A stretch of DNA of 64,000 nucleotides, from NCBI RefSeq assembly GCF_003860215.1, contig NZ_RQYH01000004.1:61092-125091 (forward strand). Reading direction: 5' to 3'. The DNA comes from Desulfovibrio sp. OH1186_COT-070 (GTDB lineage Bacteria > Desulfobacterota > Desulfovibrionia > Desulfovibrionales > Desulfovibrionaceae). The notes under the pieces were generated by a model that did no database searches, had not been told where the DNA came from, and was given only the letters and a program-made list of their open reading frames with translations. Positions 56,512-64,000 of the stretch are shown here, piece by piece. Position numbers and translations under genes: made by a program. The stretch's first letter is position 1; each line of letters starts with the position of its first letter.

Positions 56512-58475
56512 TCACCCTGCAAGAGCTTTCCAAGTCTTTCGGGGGCAGGGATATTTTCCACTCCTTCTCTCTGGAAATAGATGCGGGCGTGCGGCTGTGC
56601 GTCTGCGGGCCCAACGGCTGCGGCAAATCCACCCTGCTGCGCCTTCTGGCCGGGGTGGAAGCGCCGGACGGCGGGCGGGTCATCATGCCGCGTGGCTGCC
56701 GTCTGGGCTATGTGGAGCAGGAGCTTCCGGAAGAAGCTCTGGACACTCCCCTGCTGGATTTTGTGCTGGAGGCGCTGCACGACTGGGGCGAGTTCTGGGA
56801 GCAATGGGCCGCTGCCGCCGCGCGCAAGGACGAGGCAAGCCTTGCGCGGCTCATGCAGCGCCAGAGCGAACTGGAAAGCCTGTACGGCTACAATCCCGAA
56901 CACCGCGCCAAGGCAGTGCTTTCCGGTTTGGGCTTTGCCGAGCGCAAGTGGGGGCGGACGCTGCGCGAGCTTTCCGGCGGGTGGCGCGAGCGCGCCAAGC
57001 TGGCCCGTGTGCTCACCGCAGGCGCCGACGTGCTGCTGCTGGACGAGCCGACCAACCATCTGGACGTGGAAGCCGTGGAATGGCTGGAATCTTTCCTCGC
57101 GGACTTCAAGGGTGCGCTGGTCTTTGTGGCCCATGACCGCCTGTTCATGGACAGGGTGGGCAGCCATGTGCTCTATCTGGGCCTGTCCCGCCCCCTGTTC
57201 CGCAAGGCTACCTACAGCCATTTCCTTGCCCTGCAGGAAGAATACAATGCCCAGCGCGAACGGGAGGCGCGCGCTCTCAGGGACGATCTGGAGCGCAAGA
57301 TGGCCTTTGTGGAAAGGTTCCGGGCCAAGGCCACCAAGGCACGGCAAGCCGGATCACGCCAGAAGATGGCGAAAAAACTGGAAAAAGAGCTGGAAGATTA
57401 CCGTCCGGAGCCTCGCCGCAAGGAACTGAACTTTGCCTGGCCCGAAGCCCCGCATGCGGAAAAAATCATGCTGGCCGCCGTTGATCTGGAATTCCGCTTT
57501 CCCGACGGCAAAAGCATGTGGCCGCCGTTGAGCTTCACGCTCTACCGGGGGCAGCGGGTGGCATTGGTGGGGCCCAACGGCTGCGGCAAATCCACCCTGC
57601 TCAAGCTGCTGGCCGGTACGCTGGCGCGTTTGGGCGGCAGCGTGGTCTCTGCCTCGCAGATGCGCATGGGCTATTATACCCAGCACCAGATGGAAACCCT
57701 GCGTTCCGGTTCCACCGTACTGGCCGAAATCCGCCGTCTGTCCGATCCGCGCACCACGGAAGAGGAACTCATGAGCGTGCTCGGGCTGTTTTTGCTCGGG
57801 CAGGAGTATTTTGACCGGCAGACCGACAGCCTCTCCGGTGGAGAAAAAAGCCGTCTTGTGCTGGCCAGCCTTTTTCTCAAGCGGTGCAACTTTCTGCTGC
57901 TGGACGAACCCACCAACCATCTGGATCTGGAGAGCCGCGAGGCGCTTGCCGCCGCCTTGCAGAAGTTTTCCGGCACGCTGCTCACTGTGGCCCATGACCG
58001 GTGGCTGCTGTCGCAGATCGGGGCCGAAGCCTGGGAACTGGGCGGAAACGGGCTCACCACATACGGGGATTTTGCCGCCTATGACGCGGCGCGGCGCGGG
58101 CGGCTGGCAGACGATGCCGCGGATGCCGCCACGCCTGTTGCGCGGGAGGAAAGCACAGCCCCGCCCCTGTCGCGGGAGGAGCAGAAGCGTGCCAAACGGG
58201 CGCAGGCCAAAAAGCGCAATGCCCGCTACAAGGAGTTGAAACCGCTCCAGGCGCGGTACGAAGCGCTGGAAAAGGAGCTTGCCGCCGTGCTGGACCAGCA
58301 GGGGCAGGTGGAAGCCCGCTTGGCCGACCCTGTGGTCTATGCCGACCACGCCCTTTCCGGCGAACTGCTCAGGGATTTTGAGGCGTGCAGACAGCGCGGC
58401 GAAAGCCTGCTGGAAGAAATGGCCTCTCTTGAAGAACGCATGGACGCAATCCGGCAGGTCTGGAATGAAGACTGA
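56508..58475 (+). CDS. ABC-F family ATPase
   Basis: A cytoplasmic ribosome-associated ATPase of 655 residues with two ABC domains and no membrane part. Both Walker A motifs (GPNGCGKSTLLRLL and GPNGCGKSTLLKLL), both signatures (LSGGWRERAKLARVL and LSGGEKSRLVLASL) and both Walker B motifs (LLLDEPTNHLD) are intact. A charged linker between the domains and a C-terminal coiled coil (from about residue 555) place it near the Uup/YheS type. Such proteins resolve stalled translation or affect antibiotic tolerance. Overlaps both neighbours. Confidence 0.92.
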   Translation: MITLQELSKSFGGRDIFHSFSLEIDAGVRLCVCGPNGCGKSTLLRLLAGVEAPDGGRVIMPRGCRLGYVEQELPEEALDTPLLDFVLEALHDWGEFWEQWAAAAARKDEASLARLMQRQSELESLYGYNPEHRAKAVLSGLGFAERKWGRTLRELSGGWRERAKLARVLTAGADVLLLDEPTNHLDVEAVEWLESFLADFKGALVFVAHDRLFMDRVGSHVLYLGLSRPLFRKATYSHFLALQEEYNAQREREARALRDDLERKMAFVERFRAKATKARQAGSRQKMAKKLEKELEDYRPEPRRKELNFAWPEAPHAEKIMLAAVDLEFRFPDGKSMWPPLSFTLYRGQRVALVGPNGCGKSTLLKLLAGTLARLGGSVVSASQMRMGYYTQHQMETLRSGSTVLAEIRRLSDPRTTEEELMSVLGLFLLGQEYFDRQTDSLSGGEKSRLVLASLFLKRCNFLLLDEPTNHLDLESREALAAALQKFSGTLLTVAHDRWLLSQIGAEAWELGGNGLTTYGDFAAYDAARRGRLADDAADAATPVAREESTAPPLSREEQKRAKRAQAKKRNARYKELKPLQARYEALEKELAAVLDQQGQVEARLADPVVYADHALSGELLRDFEACRQRGESLLEEMASLEERMDAIRQVWNED

Positions 58476-58914
58476 CGCGGCAAGAACGGCGGAAGGGCGC
58501 GCAAGGTCGGCTCATGTTGAGGTGGCCGCGGGTATTGTCTGGCGTGCAGGGCGCTGCCTGGCGGCATGCCGCCCGGAAGGCGGGGTTCTGGGAGGCTGCT
58601 GGGAGTTTCCCGGCGGCAAGCTGGAGCCGGGGGAAAGCCCGCTGGACGCCCTGAAGCGCGAGCTTGCGGAAGAACTGGGCATCGGGGTGCGCGCGGCGCG
58701 CTTCTGGCAGAGCCTTGAGCACTGGTATCCGGAAACCGGCCTGACCGTGCGCCTGCATTTTTTTCATGTTACGGACTTTGCGGGCGAACCGTGCGCCGCC
58801 GAGGGGCAGGTATTGCGCTGGGTGCGGCCGGAAGAGGCCGCGCATCTGGACTTTCTTGCGGCAGACAGGGAAGTTGTGGCGCAACTCCGTGAGGCGGGGG
58901 CTGCATTGGTCTGA
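58465..58914 (+). CDS. NUDIX hydrolase (MutT-like)
   Basis: A 149-residue nucleoside-diphosphate-type hydrolase. The Nudix box GGKLEPGESPLDALKRELAE followed by ELGI is complete. The preceding RPEGGVLGGCWEFPGGK is typical of MutT, which removes 8-oxo-dGTP. ATG 58465 overlaps the ABC-F gene by 11 bases; a ribosome site within that gene is weak. It is the last gene of the run from pyrK. Confidence 0.88.
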   Translation: MKTDAARTAEGRARSAHVEVAAGIVWRAGRCLAACRPEGGVLGGCWEFPGGKLEPGESPLDALKRELAEELGIGVRAARFWQSLEHWYPETGLTVRLHFFHVTDFAGEPCAAEGQVLRWVRPEEAAHLDFLAADREVVAQLREAGAALV

Positions 58915-59050
58915 AAAAAGGCGCTGCCCTGTGGGGGCTGGCGTGATCGGCGCAGCCTTGTGCGCGCATGCAGCCGGTCACACAAAACACGGAATGTGTG
59001 GGGACTGTGCGCGTTTGCCGCGTGCACGGAATCCGGAAGGAGGCAAGGAA

Positions 59051-59404
59051 ATGCGTGAAAAGATACTGTGTTTGAGTGTACTGCTTGCGGCATGCATGTC
59101 TTCTTCGGCGATGGCTGGAAACCGGGGAGGGTTTGAAGGTCCGGGGCCGGACATTGTCAGTGTGGAGCAGGCCGGGAAAATGGCCGATGATGCCCGTGTG
59201 GCGCTCAGGGGGCATATTGTGCGGAGCCTTGGCGGCGACGACTACGTTTTCAGGGACGAAACCGGCGAAATCACGGTGGAGATTCCGGAAAGAAGATTTG
59301 CGGGCCAGACCATCGTTCCTGCGGACACGGTGGAGATTCACGGCAAGGTGGACAAGGACTGGTCAGAAACAGAGATCGACGTCAAGCGCATCATCAAGCG
59401 TTGA
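59051..59404 (+). CDS. YgiW/YdeI-type periplasmic OB-fold protein
   Basis: A 117-residue exported protein. The N-terminus EKILCLSVLLAACMSSSAMA is a signal peptide. The mature part is the bacterial OB-fold (BOF) domain: RVALRGHIVRSLGGDDYVFRD, ETGEITVEIPERRF and VEIHGKVDKDWSETEIDVKR. E. coli relatives are linked to stress tolerance, including peroxide and metals. ATG 59051 has AAGGAA upstream. A terminator candidate follows. Confidence 0.88.
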   Translation: MREKILCLSVLLAACMSSSAMAGNRGGFEGPGPDIVSVEQAGKMADDARVALRGHIVRSLGGDDYVFRDETGEITVEIPERRFAGQTIVPADTVEIHGKVDKDWSETEIDVKRIIKR

Positions 59405-59455
59405 GCATCTGGCCCTCGGGCTTTTCAGGTGCCGCTCTTTCTGCGGGTCTTTGGG

Positions 59456-59485
59456 GCCGCTGGGGGGCGGCAAGTTTTCTTTTTC
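59456..59485 (+). terminator. candidate terminator after the OB-fold gene
   Basis: GCCGC-TGGGGG-GCGGC (59456-59471) is followed within three bases by TTTTCTTTTT. It lies between two convergent genes. Confidence 0.5.
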
Positions 59486-59518
59486 ACGAAGCGGTATTGC
59501 CGACAGGCGGCCCGCGCA

Positions 59519-60355
59519 TCAGGCCAGTTTCATGATCATGGCGCCGCAGGCCACAAGCAGAACCGCCGCGGCCCGCTGGAGCGAGAATTTTTCTCCCAGA
59601 AAAAGCACGGCCAGCACCATGCCGAAAATGACCGAGGTTTCGCGCAGCGCCGCCACACCGGCAATGGGCGCCAGTGTCATGGCCCAGATGGCAATGCCGT
59701 AGGAGCCAAGCCCGGCCAGCCCGCCAAAAAGGCCCACAGTCGCCCGCGTGCGCGCATAGCGCAGATAGTTTGCGCCGTGCCGCCAGAGAATGAAGGCGTG
59801 GAGCGGCACGACATTGAGCACAAAGATCCAGGCGGCATAGCTTGCCGCGCTGCCGCTGTGCCGTGCCCCCAGCCCATCAGCCAGGGTATAGCCCATGATG
59901 ACAAAGGAGGTGCGCAGGGCAATGAGCGTTGTGCCTTTTGCCGCACCACGCCGCGCATTGTCGCCTGCAAGGCAGAAGATGCCGCAGCAGAGAGTGAGAA
60001 CGCCGCACCACGCACCAAAGCTCAGCGGGCTGCCCAGCAGGAACATGGCCAGGGATGTGAACAGGGGGGCGCAGCCCCGCATGACGGTATAGCCGAAGGT
60101 CAGATCTGTTTTTGCATAGGCCGCGGCGATGCAGATATAGTAGGTGAAGTGACAGATGCACGACATGCCGAGATAGGGCAGGCTGGCCGGGTCGGGGGGA
60201 GGCAGAAAAGGCAGGAGAAAAAGTGCGCCCAACCCGCCCCCCAGGGCATTCAGGCCGGTTTCAAAAAGCTTGTTTGACCCGCCCTTGACAATGATGTTCC
60301 ACAAGGCATGGAGCAGGGCGGCCAGCAGCACGGCAAGCACGATTTGCGTAGGCAT
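59519..60355 (-). CDS. DMT/EamA-type membrane transporter
   Basis: A 278-residue inner-membrane protein of the drug/metabolite transporter superfamily, with about ten hydrophobic segments and two EamA-like halves. Seen are LLAALLHALWNIIVKGGSNK at the N-terminus and ETSVIFGMVLAVLFLGEKFS in the second half, the usual repeat signature. The start at 60355 (MPTQIVLAVLL) follows the family pattern. Substrate unknown. It is divergent from the pnt operon. Confidence 0.85.
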   Translation of the reverse strand: MPTQIVLAVLLAALLHALWNIIVKGGSNKLFETGLNALGGGLGALFLLPFLPPPDPASLPYLGMSCICHFTYYICIAAAYAKTDLTFGYTVMRGCAPLFTSLAMFLLGSPLSFGAWCGVLTLCCGIFCLAGDNARRGAAKGTTLIALRTSFVIMGYTLADGLGARHSGSAASYAAWIFVLNVVPLHAFILWRHGANYLRYARTRATVGLFGGLAGLGSYGIAIWAMTLAPIAGVAALRETSVIFGMVLAVLFLGEKFSLQRAAAVLLVACGAMIMKLA

Positions 60356-60488
60356 AGGAGTTGTGTACGCCGGGTGACGGGCTTTGGCAATCCGGCAGCC
60401 CGGTCGTTTTTTTGTGTTCTTTTTTTCGATGAACCGATTTCGGTTTATTGGGAGAAATTTTTCGCAAAATGATTCTGTCGTGCATTCC

Positions 60489-60501
60489 TTTGCGGAGCAA
60501 A
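60489..60501. promoter_or_regulatory. inverted repeat upstream of the sigma-54 promoter
   Basis: TTTGC-GGA-GCAAA is a perfect 5-bp dyad about 70-80 bases upstream of the -24 element, a usual distance for an enhancer-binding activator. The match is short, so it is only a candidate. The gap 60356-60670 holds this, the sigma-54 site and the pntA ribosome site. Confidence 0.3.
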
Positions 60502-60569
60502 CACAGGAGCAGCAGGGTGTATTGGTTTTCAACTTGCTGAAATACAATATGTTATTTGTCAAAAATATC

Positions 60570-60586
60570 TTGGCATATGTTTTGCT
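60570..60586 (+). promoter_or_regulatory. sigma-54 (RpoN) promoter of the pnt operon
   Basis: TTGGCAT-ATGTT-TTGCT matches the -24/-12 consensus (TGGCAY, five bases, TTGCW) with the GG and GC exactly 12 bases apart. The predicted start is near 60597, 74 bases before the pntA ATG. Confidence 0.75.
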
Positions 60587-60670
60587 TTTTGGGTGTGGCG
60601 GCGCGTGAGGCGCCGGTGTTCGCGGATCAGGTTTTTTGAAGTATCATCAAAATCTGTAAGGAGCCTCATA

Positions 60671-61843
60671 ATGAAATTTCAGGGTATGACTATCGGTGTG
60701 CCGAAGGAAATCATGCAGGGTGAGCGCCGCGTGTCTTCGACGCCCGACACCGTCAAGAAGATGGTGGGCGAAGGTGCCGTGGTTCTGGTCGAGAAGGGCG
60801 CGGGCGAAGGCGCGTTTTTTGCTGACGCCGCCTACCGCGAAGCCGGGGCGACCATCGTTGACGATGTTCAGGACATTTTTGCCAAGGCCGATGTTATCCT
60901 GAAAGTGAAAGAGCCGCAGTTCAACACAAAGGTGAACAGGCACGAGGCGGAAATGGTGCGGGACGGCCAGTACCTGATCACCTTCCTGCATCCTGCGGCT
61001 CCCGCGAACCATGAGGCGATGAAGCAACTGGCGGCCACGGGCGTCATCGGCATCACTCTGGACGGCATCCCGCGCATTTCGCGGGCCCAGAGCATGGACG
61101 CCCTGACCTCCATGAGCACGGTGGCCGGTTACAAGGGTGTGCTCATGGCCGCCAACCGTCTGGCCAAATTCATGCCCATGGTGGGCACAGCCGTGGGCAT
61201 GATCAAGCCCGCCAACGTGCTGGTGATCGGCACGGGTGTGGCCGGCTTGCAGGCCGTGGCCACGGCCAAGCGTCTGGGTGCTGTGGTGACCGCGGTGGAC
61301 ATTCGCCCCGACGCGCGCGAGCAGTCCAAGAGTCTGGGAGCCAAGGACATTGACGTGGGCGTGCCGGCCGAGGTGGCCATCGGCGAGGGCGGCTATGCCC
61401 AGCGCCTGAGCGAGGAATGGCTGAACAAGGAGCGTGAGGCCCTGAAGCCCCTGGTGAAGGCTGCCGACATCATCATTCTTTCGGCCTTGATCCCCGGCAA
61501 GCTGGCTCCCATCCTGATCACCGAGGAAATGGTGGCTTCCATGGCCCCCGGTTCCAGCATTGTGGACATTTCTGTTGATCAGGGCGGCAACTGCGAACTG
61601 ACCGAAGCCGGCGCCGTGGTGGAAAAGCACGGTGTGACCATTGACGGCACCAAGAACATCCCCGGCATGATGCCCACAAGCTCCACCTGGATGTTTGCCA
61701 ACAACATTTACGAACTGCTCTCCTTCCTGGCGCGTGACGGCAAGATTGTTCTGGACAGGAACGATCCCATTGTCGAAGGCACGCTGACCACCATTGACAA
61801 ACAGATCGTGCACCGCGGCGCGCGCGAGGCCATGGGTCTGTAA
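60671..61843 (+). CDS. pntA: NAD(P) transhydrogenase subunit alpha, part 1
   Basis: NAD(H)-binding domain I of the proton-pumping transhydrogenase, which makes NADPH from NADH using the proton gradient. The 390-residue cytoplasmic subunit shows TIGVPKEIMQGERRVSSTPD, VIGTGVAGLQAVATAKRLGA (NAD-binding) and ALIPGKLAPILITEEMV. It lacks membrane helices, so this is the split three-subunit form. ATG 60671 has AAGGAG upstream. Followed by a very strong terminator, then pntAB and pntB. Confidence 0.95.
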   Translation: MKFQGMTIGVPKEIMQGERRVSSTPDTVKKMVGEGAVVLVEKGAGEGAFFADAAYREAGATIVDDVQDIFAKADVILKVKEPQFNTKVNRHEAEMVRDGQYLITFLHPAAPANHEAMKQLAATGVIGITLDGIPRISRAQSMDALTSMSTVAGYKGVLMAANRLAKFMPMVGTAVGMIKPANVLVIGTGVAGLQAVATAKRLGAVVTAVDIRPDAREQSKSLGAKDIDVGVPAEVAIGEGGYAQRLSEEWLNKEREALKPLVKAADIIILSALIPGKLAPILITEEMVASMAPGSSIVDISVDQGGNCELTEAGAVVEKHGVTIDGTKNIPGMMPTSSTWMFANNIYELLSFLARDGKIVLDRNDPIVEGTLTTIDKQIVHRGAREAMGL

Positions 61844-61851
61844 AGCGGCAC

Positions 61852-61893
61852 ACGCCGGGCGCGGAGATTCCGCGCCCGGCGTTTCTTTTTTTT
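61852..61893 (+). terminator. strong terminator inside the pnt operon
   Basis: A perfect 14-bp GC-rich stem (61852-61865 with 61869-61882) and 3-base loop is followed by TTTCTTTTTTTT. It lies 9 bases after the pntA stop and 106 bases before pntAB, so most transcripts should end here. Confidence 0.85.
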
Positions 61894-61998
61894 CTGCGCC
61901 CGCCACAATCCGCCCCGCGGGTTGTGCGGGCAGCGGCGGATTGGCCGCAAGGCTTTCCGCTGCGGGCAAAAATCACTTTGTTTTCGAGGAAGGGCATC

Positions 61999-62280
61999 AT
62001 GAATCCATTTACCCTGCTGGCGGTGTTTGTTGTGGCCACGCTGCTCGGCTACAAGATCATCAGCCATGTGCCGAGCCTGCTGCACACGCCCCTGATGTCG
62101 GCCATGAACGCGCTTTCCGGCGTCATCATCCTTGGTGCCGTCACAGCGACCTATCTTGCCGGTTCGGTTTTCTTCACCATTCTGGGGGCCATTTCCGTAA
62201 GTATGGCCATTGTCAACGTTTTCGGCGGTTTTGATATTACTCACAAAATGCTGCGTATGGTCGCCGGAAAAAAGAAGTAG
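61999..62280 (+). CDS. NAD(P) transhydrogenase subunit alpha, part 2
   Basis: The small membrane subunit (PntAB) that adds helices of domain II. It has 93 residues with three hydrophobic segments: TLLAVFVVATLLGYKII, SGVIILGAVTATYLAG and VFFTILGAISVSMAIVNVFGG. ATG 61999 follows GAGGAAGGG. It lies after a terminator and 54 bases before pntB. Confidence 0.93.
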   Translation: MNPFTLLAVFVVATLLGYKIISHVPSLLHTPLMSAMNALSGVIILGAVTATYLAGSVFFTILGAISVSMAIVNVFGGFDITHKMLRMVAGKKK

Positions 62281-62334
62281 CCCTTCTCTGGCCCCTGCAC
62301 CAACCATCAACAGGAAGAAAGGGTTGCTGTGATT

Positions 62335-63912
62335 ATGAGTGCACTGACCTACAACATCATAGCCGGAATTTTGGTGGCCGCTGTTCTCTACGGCCTGCGT
62401 CTCATGAACAGGGTTCCCACTGCGGTGCGCGGAAATCTTTTCTGCGCGTCGGCCATGGGGCTTGCCATTCTTGTCACCATGCTCAAGGATGGCTCCCTGG
62501 CCTCGCCCGCGCTGTGGGTGTCCATTGCCGTGGGCATGGCCCTGGGCCTTACCCTGTCCAACAAGGTCAAGATGATCCAGATGCCGCAGATGGTGGCCTT
62601 TTTGCACGGCATCGGCGGCGGAGCGGCGGCCATCGTGAGCTTTCTCGTGCTGGCGGACACGGGGGCGGCCTCGGCTTTCGAGCGCGGCAGCGCCTGCCTG
62701 GCCCTTGCCATGGGTATGACCACCATTGCCGGTTCCTTTGTGGCCGCGGGCAAGCTGCACCAGCTTTTGCCGCAAAAGCCGGTGATTTTGTACGGCCATA
62801 CCAAGATCATCATGGGCATTCTTGCGGTCATGGCCTTCTCCGTCTTCATGGGCACGGCCTTCCCGCAGACCATGACCGCCTTTTTCCTTTTCGTGATGTT
62901 CTTTAGCGGCACGGCGTTCGGCATCGGCTTTACCATCCGTGTGGGTGGGGCCGACATGCCCATCACCATTTCCCTGCTGAACTCCATGGGCGGCGTGTGC
63001 GCAGCCATTGCGGGCTTTGCGGTCAACGATCCCCTGCTTGTGGCCATCGGCGGCATTATCGGTTCGTCCGGTTTTCTGCTCACGCGCATCATGTGCCGGG
63101 CCATGAACAGAAAGCTGCTTTCCATCCTGCTGGGCGAGTCCTCGGTGGTGGCTCCTGCCGCGCCCGCCAGCAAGCCCGCTTCCGCCGCGCCTTCTGCGCC
63201 TTCGGCTGCTGCGGGCGGTGCGCGCAATGAAGAGGCAGAAACCGCGCGCCTTGTGCAGAACGCCAAAAACGTCGTGATTGTCCCCGGTTACGGTATGGCA
63301 CTGGCCCAGGCCCAGCACAAGGTCAAGCGTCTTGCCGACCTTCTGGAAGGCAGGGGGGCCAAGGTGAGCTACGGCATCCATCCTGTGGCGGGTCGCATGC
63401 CCGGCCACATGAACGTGTTGCTTGCCGAGGCGGACGTGGATTATGAGCGCCTGCTGGAAATGGATGTGGTGAATCCCCTGTTTGCCGAGGCCGACCTCGT
63501 GGTTGTGGTGGGCGCCAACGACGTGGTGAACCCCGCAGCCAACACGGCGGAAGGCACGCCCATCTACGGCATGCCCATTCTTGCGGTGGAAAACTGCAAG
63601 AACATCATTATCTGCAACTATGACGACAAGCCCGGCCCCTGTACGGGCGTGAGGGCGTGCACCTCATGCTGGGCGATGCCTCGCAGAGTTTTGACAGGTT
63701 GCTGGCTTATGCCCAGGGCAAGGGCGCGGCTGGCGAAGCCGCGGCTCCGGCAGGCCCGGCGGGCGCGGGCAGCGGGGACGATGCCATTGCGCGCCTTGTG
63801 CAGGACGCCAAAAACGTCGTCATTGTACCCGGTTACGGCATGGCGCTGGCCCAGGCCCAGCACAAGGTCAAGCAGCTTTCCGATCTTCTGGAAGGCAGGG
63901 GGGCCAAGGTGA
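62335..63912 (+). CDS. pntB: NAD(P) transhydrogenase subunit beta, frame broken after first NADP domain
   Basis: Membrane domain II and NADP(H)-binding domain III. The first 270 residues or so are membrane helices ([36 protein letters not shown]). A Pro/Ala-rich linker follows and then domain III with [38 protein letters not shown] and [16 protein letters not shown]. The frame stays normal up to NYDDKPG (63636), where the family has GYAGVDNPLY. Here the matching segment is missing and the frame shifts; the read-on to 63912 has no homology. The proper frame resumes at 63639 with [17 protein letters not shown] deletion of 19 bases (or a size equal modulo 3), or an assembly error, would explain this. 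GTG at 62329 is an alternative start. Confidence 0.85.
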   Translation: MSALTYNIIAGILVAAVLYGLRLMNRVPTAVRGNLFCASAMGLAILVTMLKDGSLASPALWVSIAVGMALGLTLSNKVKMIQMPQMVAFLHGIGGGAAAIVSFLVLADTGAASAFERGSACLALAMGMTTIAGSFVAAGKLHQLLPQKPVILYGHTKIIMGILAVMAFSVFMGTAFPQTMTAFFLFVMFFSGTAFGIGFTIRVGGADMPITISLLNSMGGVCAAIAGFAVNDPLLVAIGGIIGSSGFLLTRIMCRAMNRKLLSILLGESSVVAPAAPASKPASAAPSAPSAAAGGARNEEAETARLVQNAKNVVIVPGYGMALAQAQHKVKRLADLLEGRGAKVSYGIHPVAGRMPGHMNVLLAEADVDYERLLEMDVVNPLFAEADLVVVVGANDVVNPAANTAEGTPIYGMPILAVENCKNIIICNYDDKPGPCTGVRACTSCWAMPRRVLTGCWLMPRARARLAKPRLRQARRARAAGTMPLRALCRTPKTSSLYPVTAWRWPRPSTRSSSFPIFWKAGGPR

Positions 63913-64000
63913 GCTACGGCATCCATCCTGTGGCGGGCCGCATGCCCGGCCACATGAACGTGCTGCTTGCCGAGGCGGACGTGGATTATGAGCGCCTGCT
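63244..64000 (+). repeat. tandem duplication of the PntB domain III coding region
   Basis: Bases 63244-63455 and 63789-64000 align without gaps at an offset of 545 bases with about 11 mismatches by eye. The offset is not a multiple of three, in agreement with the frame break between the copies. The second copy continues beyond the window. Confidence 0.85.
63639..64000 (+). CDS. second NADP-binding domain III of pntB, out of frame with the first, cut by the edge
   Basis: In the frame starting at 63639 the sequence reads [19 protein letters not shown] and LLAYAQGKG, which is the normal end of PntB. It is then followed by an Ala/Gly/Pro linker and a second complete start of domain III ([20 protein letters not shown]). 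The domain runs off the right edge. The two copies of domain III differ at about 11 of 212 bases, mostly silent or conservative. Originally the protein probably carried two domain III copies in tandem. Whether the present frame break is real is open. Confidence 0.7.
   Translation, partial: MYGREGVHLMLGDASQSFDRLLAYAQGKGAAGEAAAPAGPAGAGSGDDAIARLVQDAKNVVIVPGYGMALAQAQHKVKQLSDLLEGRGAKVSYGIHPVAGRMPGHMNVLLAEADVDYERL

Overview
The window is about 64 kb of a GC-rich bacterial chromosome, most likely from a sulfate-reducing member of the Desulfovibrionaceae. Pointers to this group are a split F-type ATPase operon (b', b, delta, alpha, gamma, epsilon-beta end present; a and c subunits absent), anaerobic-type cobalamin genes (cbiD, fused cobL/cbiET, cobM), an EpsC-type serine acetyltransferase, a shikimate-kinase-like homoserine kinase candidate, a three-subunit Pnt transhydrogenase and a near-consensus sigma-54 promoter. 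The assignment rests on gene content and protein style; no 16S rRNA gene is present.

Layout. 1-2345 (minus): purine permease (cut by the edge), MarC protein and cysE. 2641-5560 (plus): an AT-rich island carrying a complete DpnII-type (GATC) restriction-modification system whose first methylase has a fused helix-turn-helix; its promoter spacer carries a perfect inverted repeat. 5776-6608: two small proteins, one of the YjfB motility family. 6873-11369 (minus): a translationally coupled cluster with a DapF-fold racemase of altered active site followed by cbiD, cobL and cobM. 11763-14762: a VWA-OmpA envelope protein, a lipoprotein, a shikimate-kinase-fold kinase and a secreted proline-rich protein. 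15009-23040: the rpmH-rnpA-yidD-yidC-jag-mnmE cluster, an RNase D-like exonuclease, a CofD-like protein and a pseudouridine synthase. 23186-27122: a Pit phosphate transporter with its DUF47 partner, a small DksA/TraR zinc finger, argD and dut.

27123-36704: a 28-bp two-copy direct repeat with CRISPR-like spacing, trmFO, tRNA-Val(GAC), then thrS-infC-rpmI-rplT and pheS-(small secreted ORF)-pheT. 36745-41478: a MerR-like regulator, rpe, tkt, pgk and a small lipoprotein. 41492-49503 (minus): lepA and the ATP synthase operon. 49653-52350 (minus): pepP-aroK-glycosyltransferase, coupled by 4-base overlaps. 52530-58914 (plus): pyrK-pyrD, then an overlapping run of GNAT, SDR epimerase, ABC-F ATPase and NUDIX hydrolase. 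59051-64000: a YgiW-like OB-fold protein, a DMT transporter and pntAA-pntAB-pntB.

Most of the window is housekeeping: translation, membrane protein insertion, tRNA modification, pentose/triose metabolism, ATP synthesis and pyrimidine synthesis. The parts that deserve a closer look are the restriction-modification island with its candidate autoregulatory operator, the DapF-like enzyme in the cobalamin cluster, the non-AUG infC start, the paired direct repeat, the internal terminator and sigma-54 promoter of the pnt operon, and pntB itself. In pntB the NADP-binding domain is tandemly duplicated (about 95 percent identical at the DNA level) and the reading frame breaks between the two copies.
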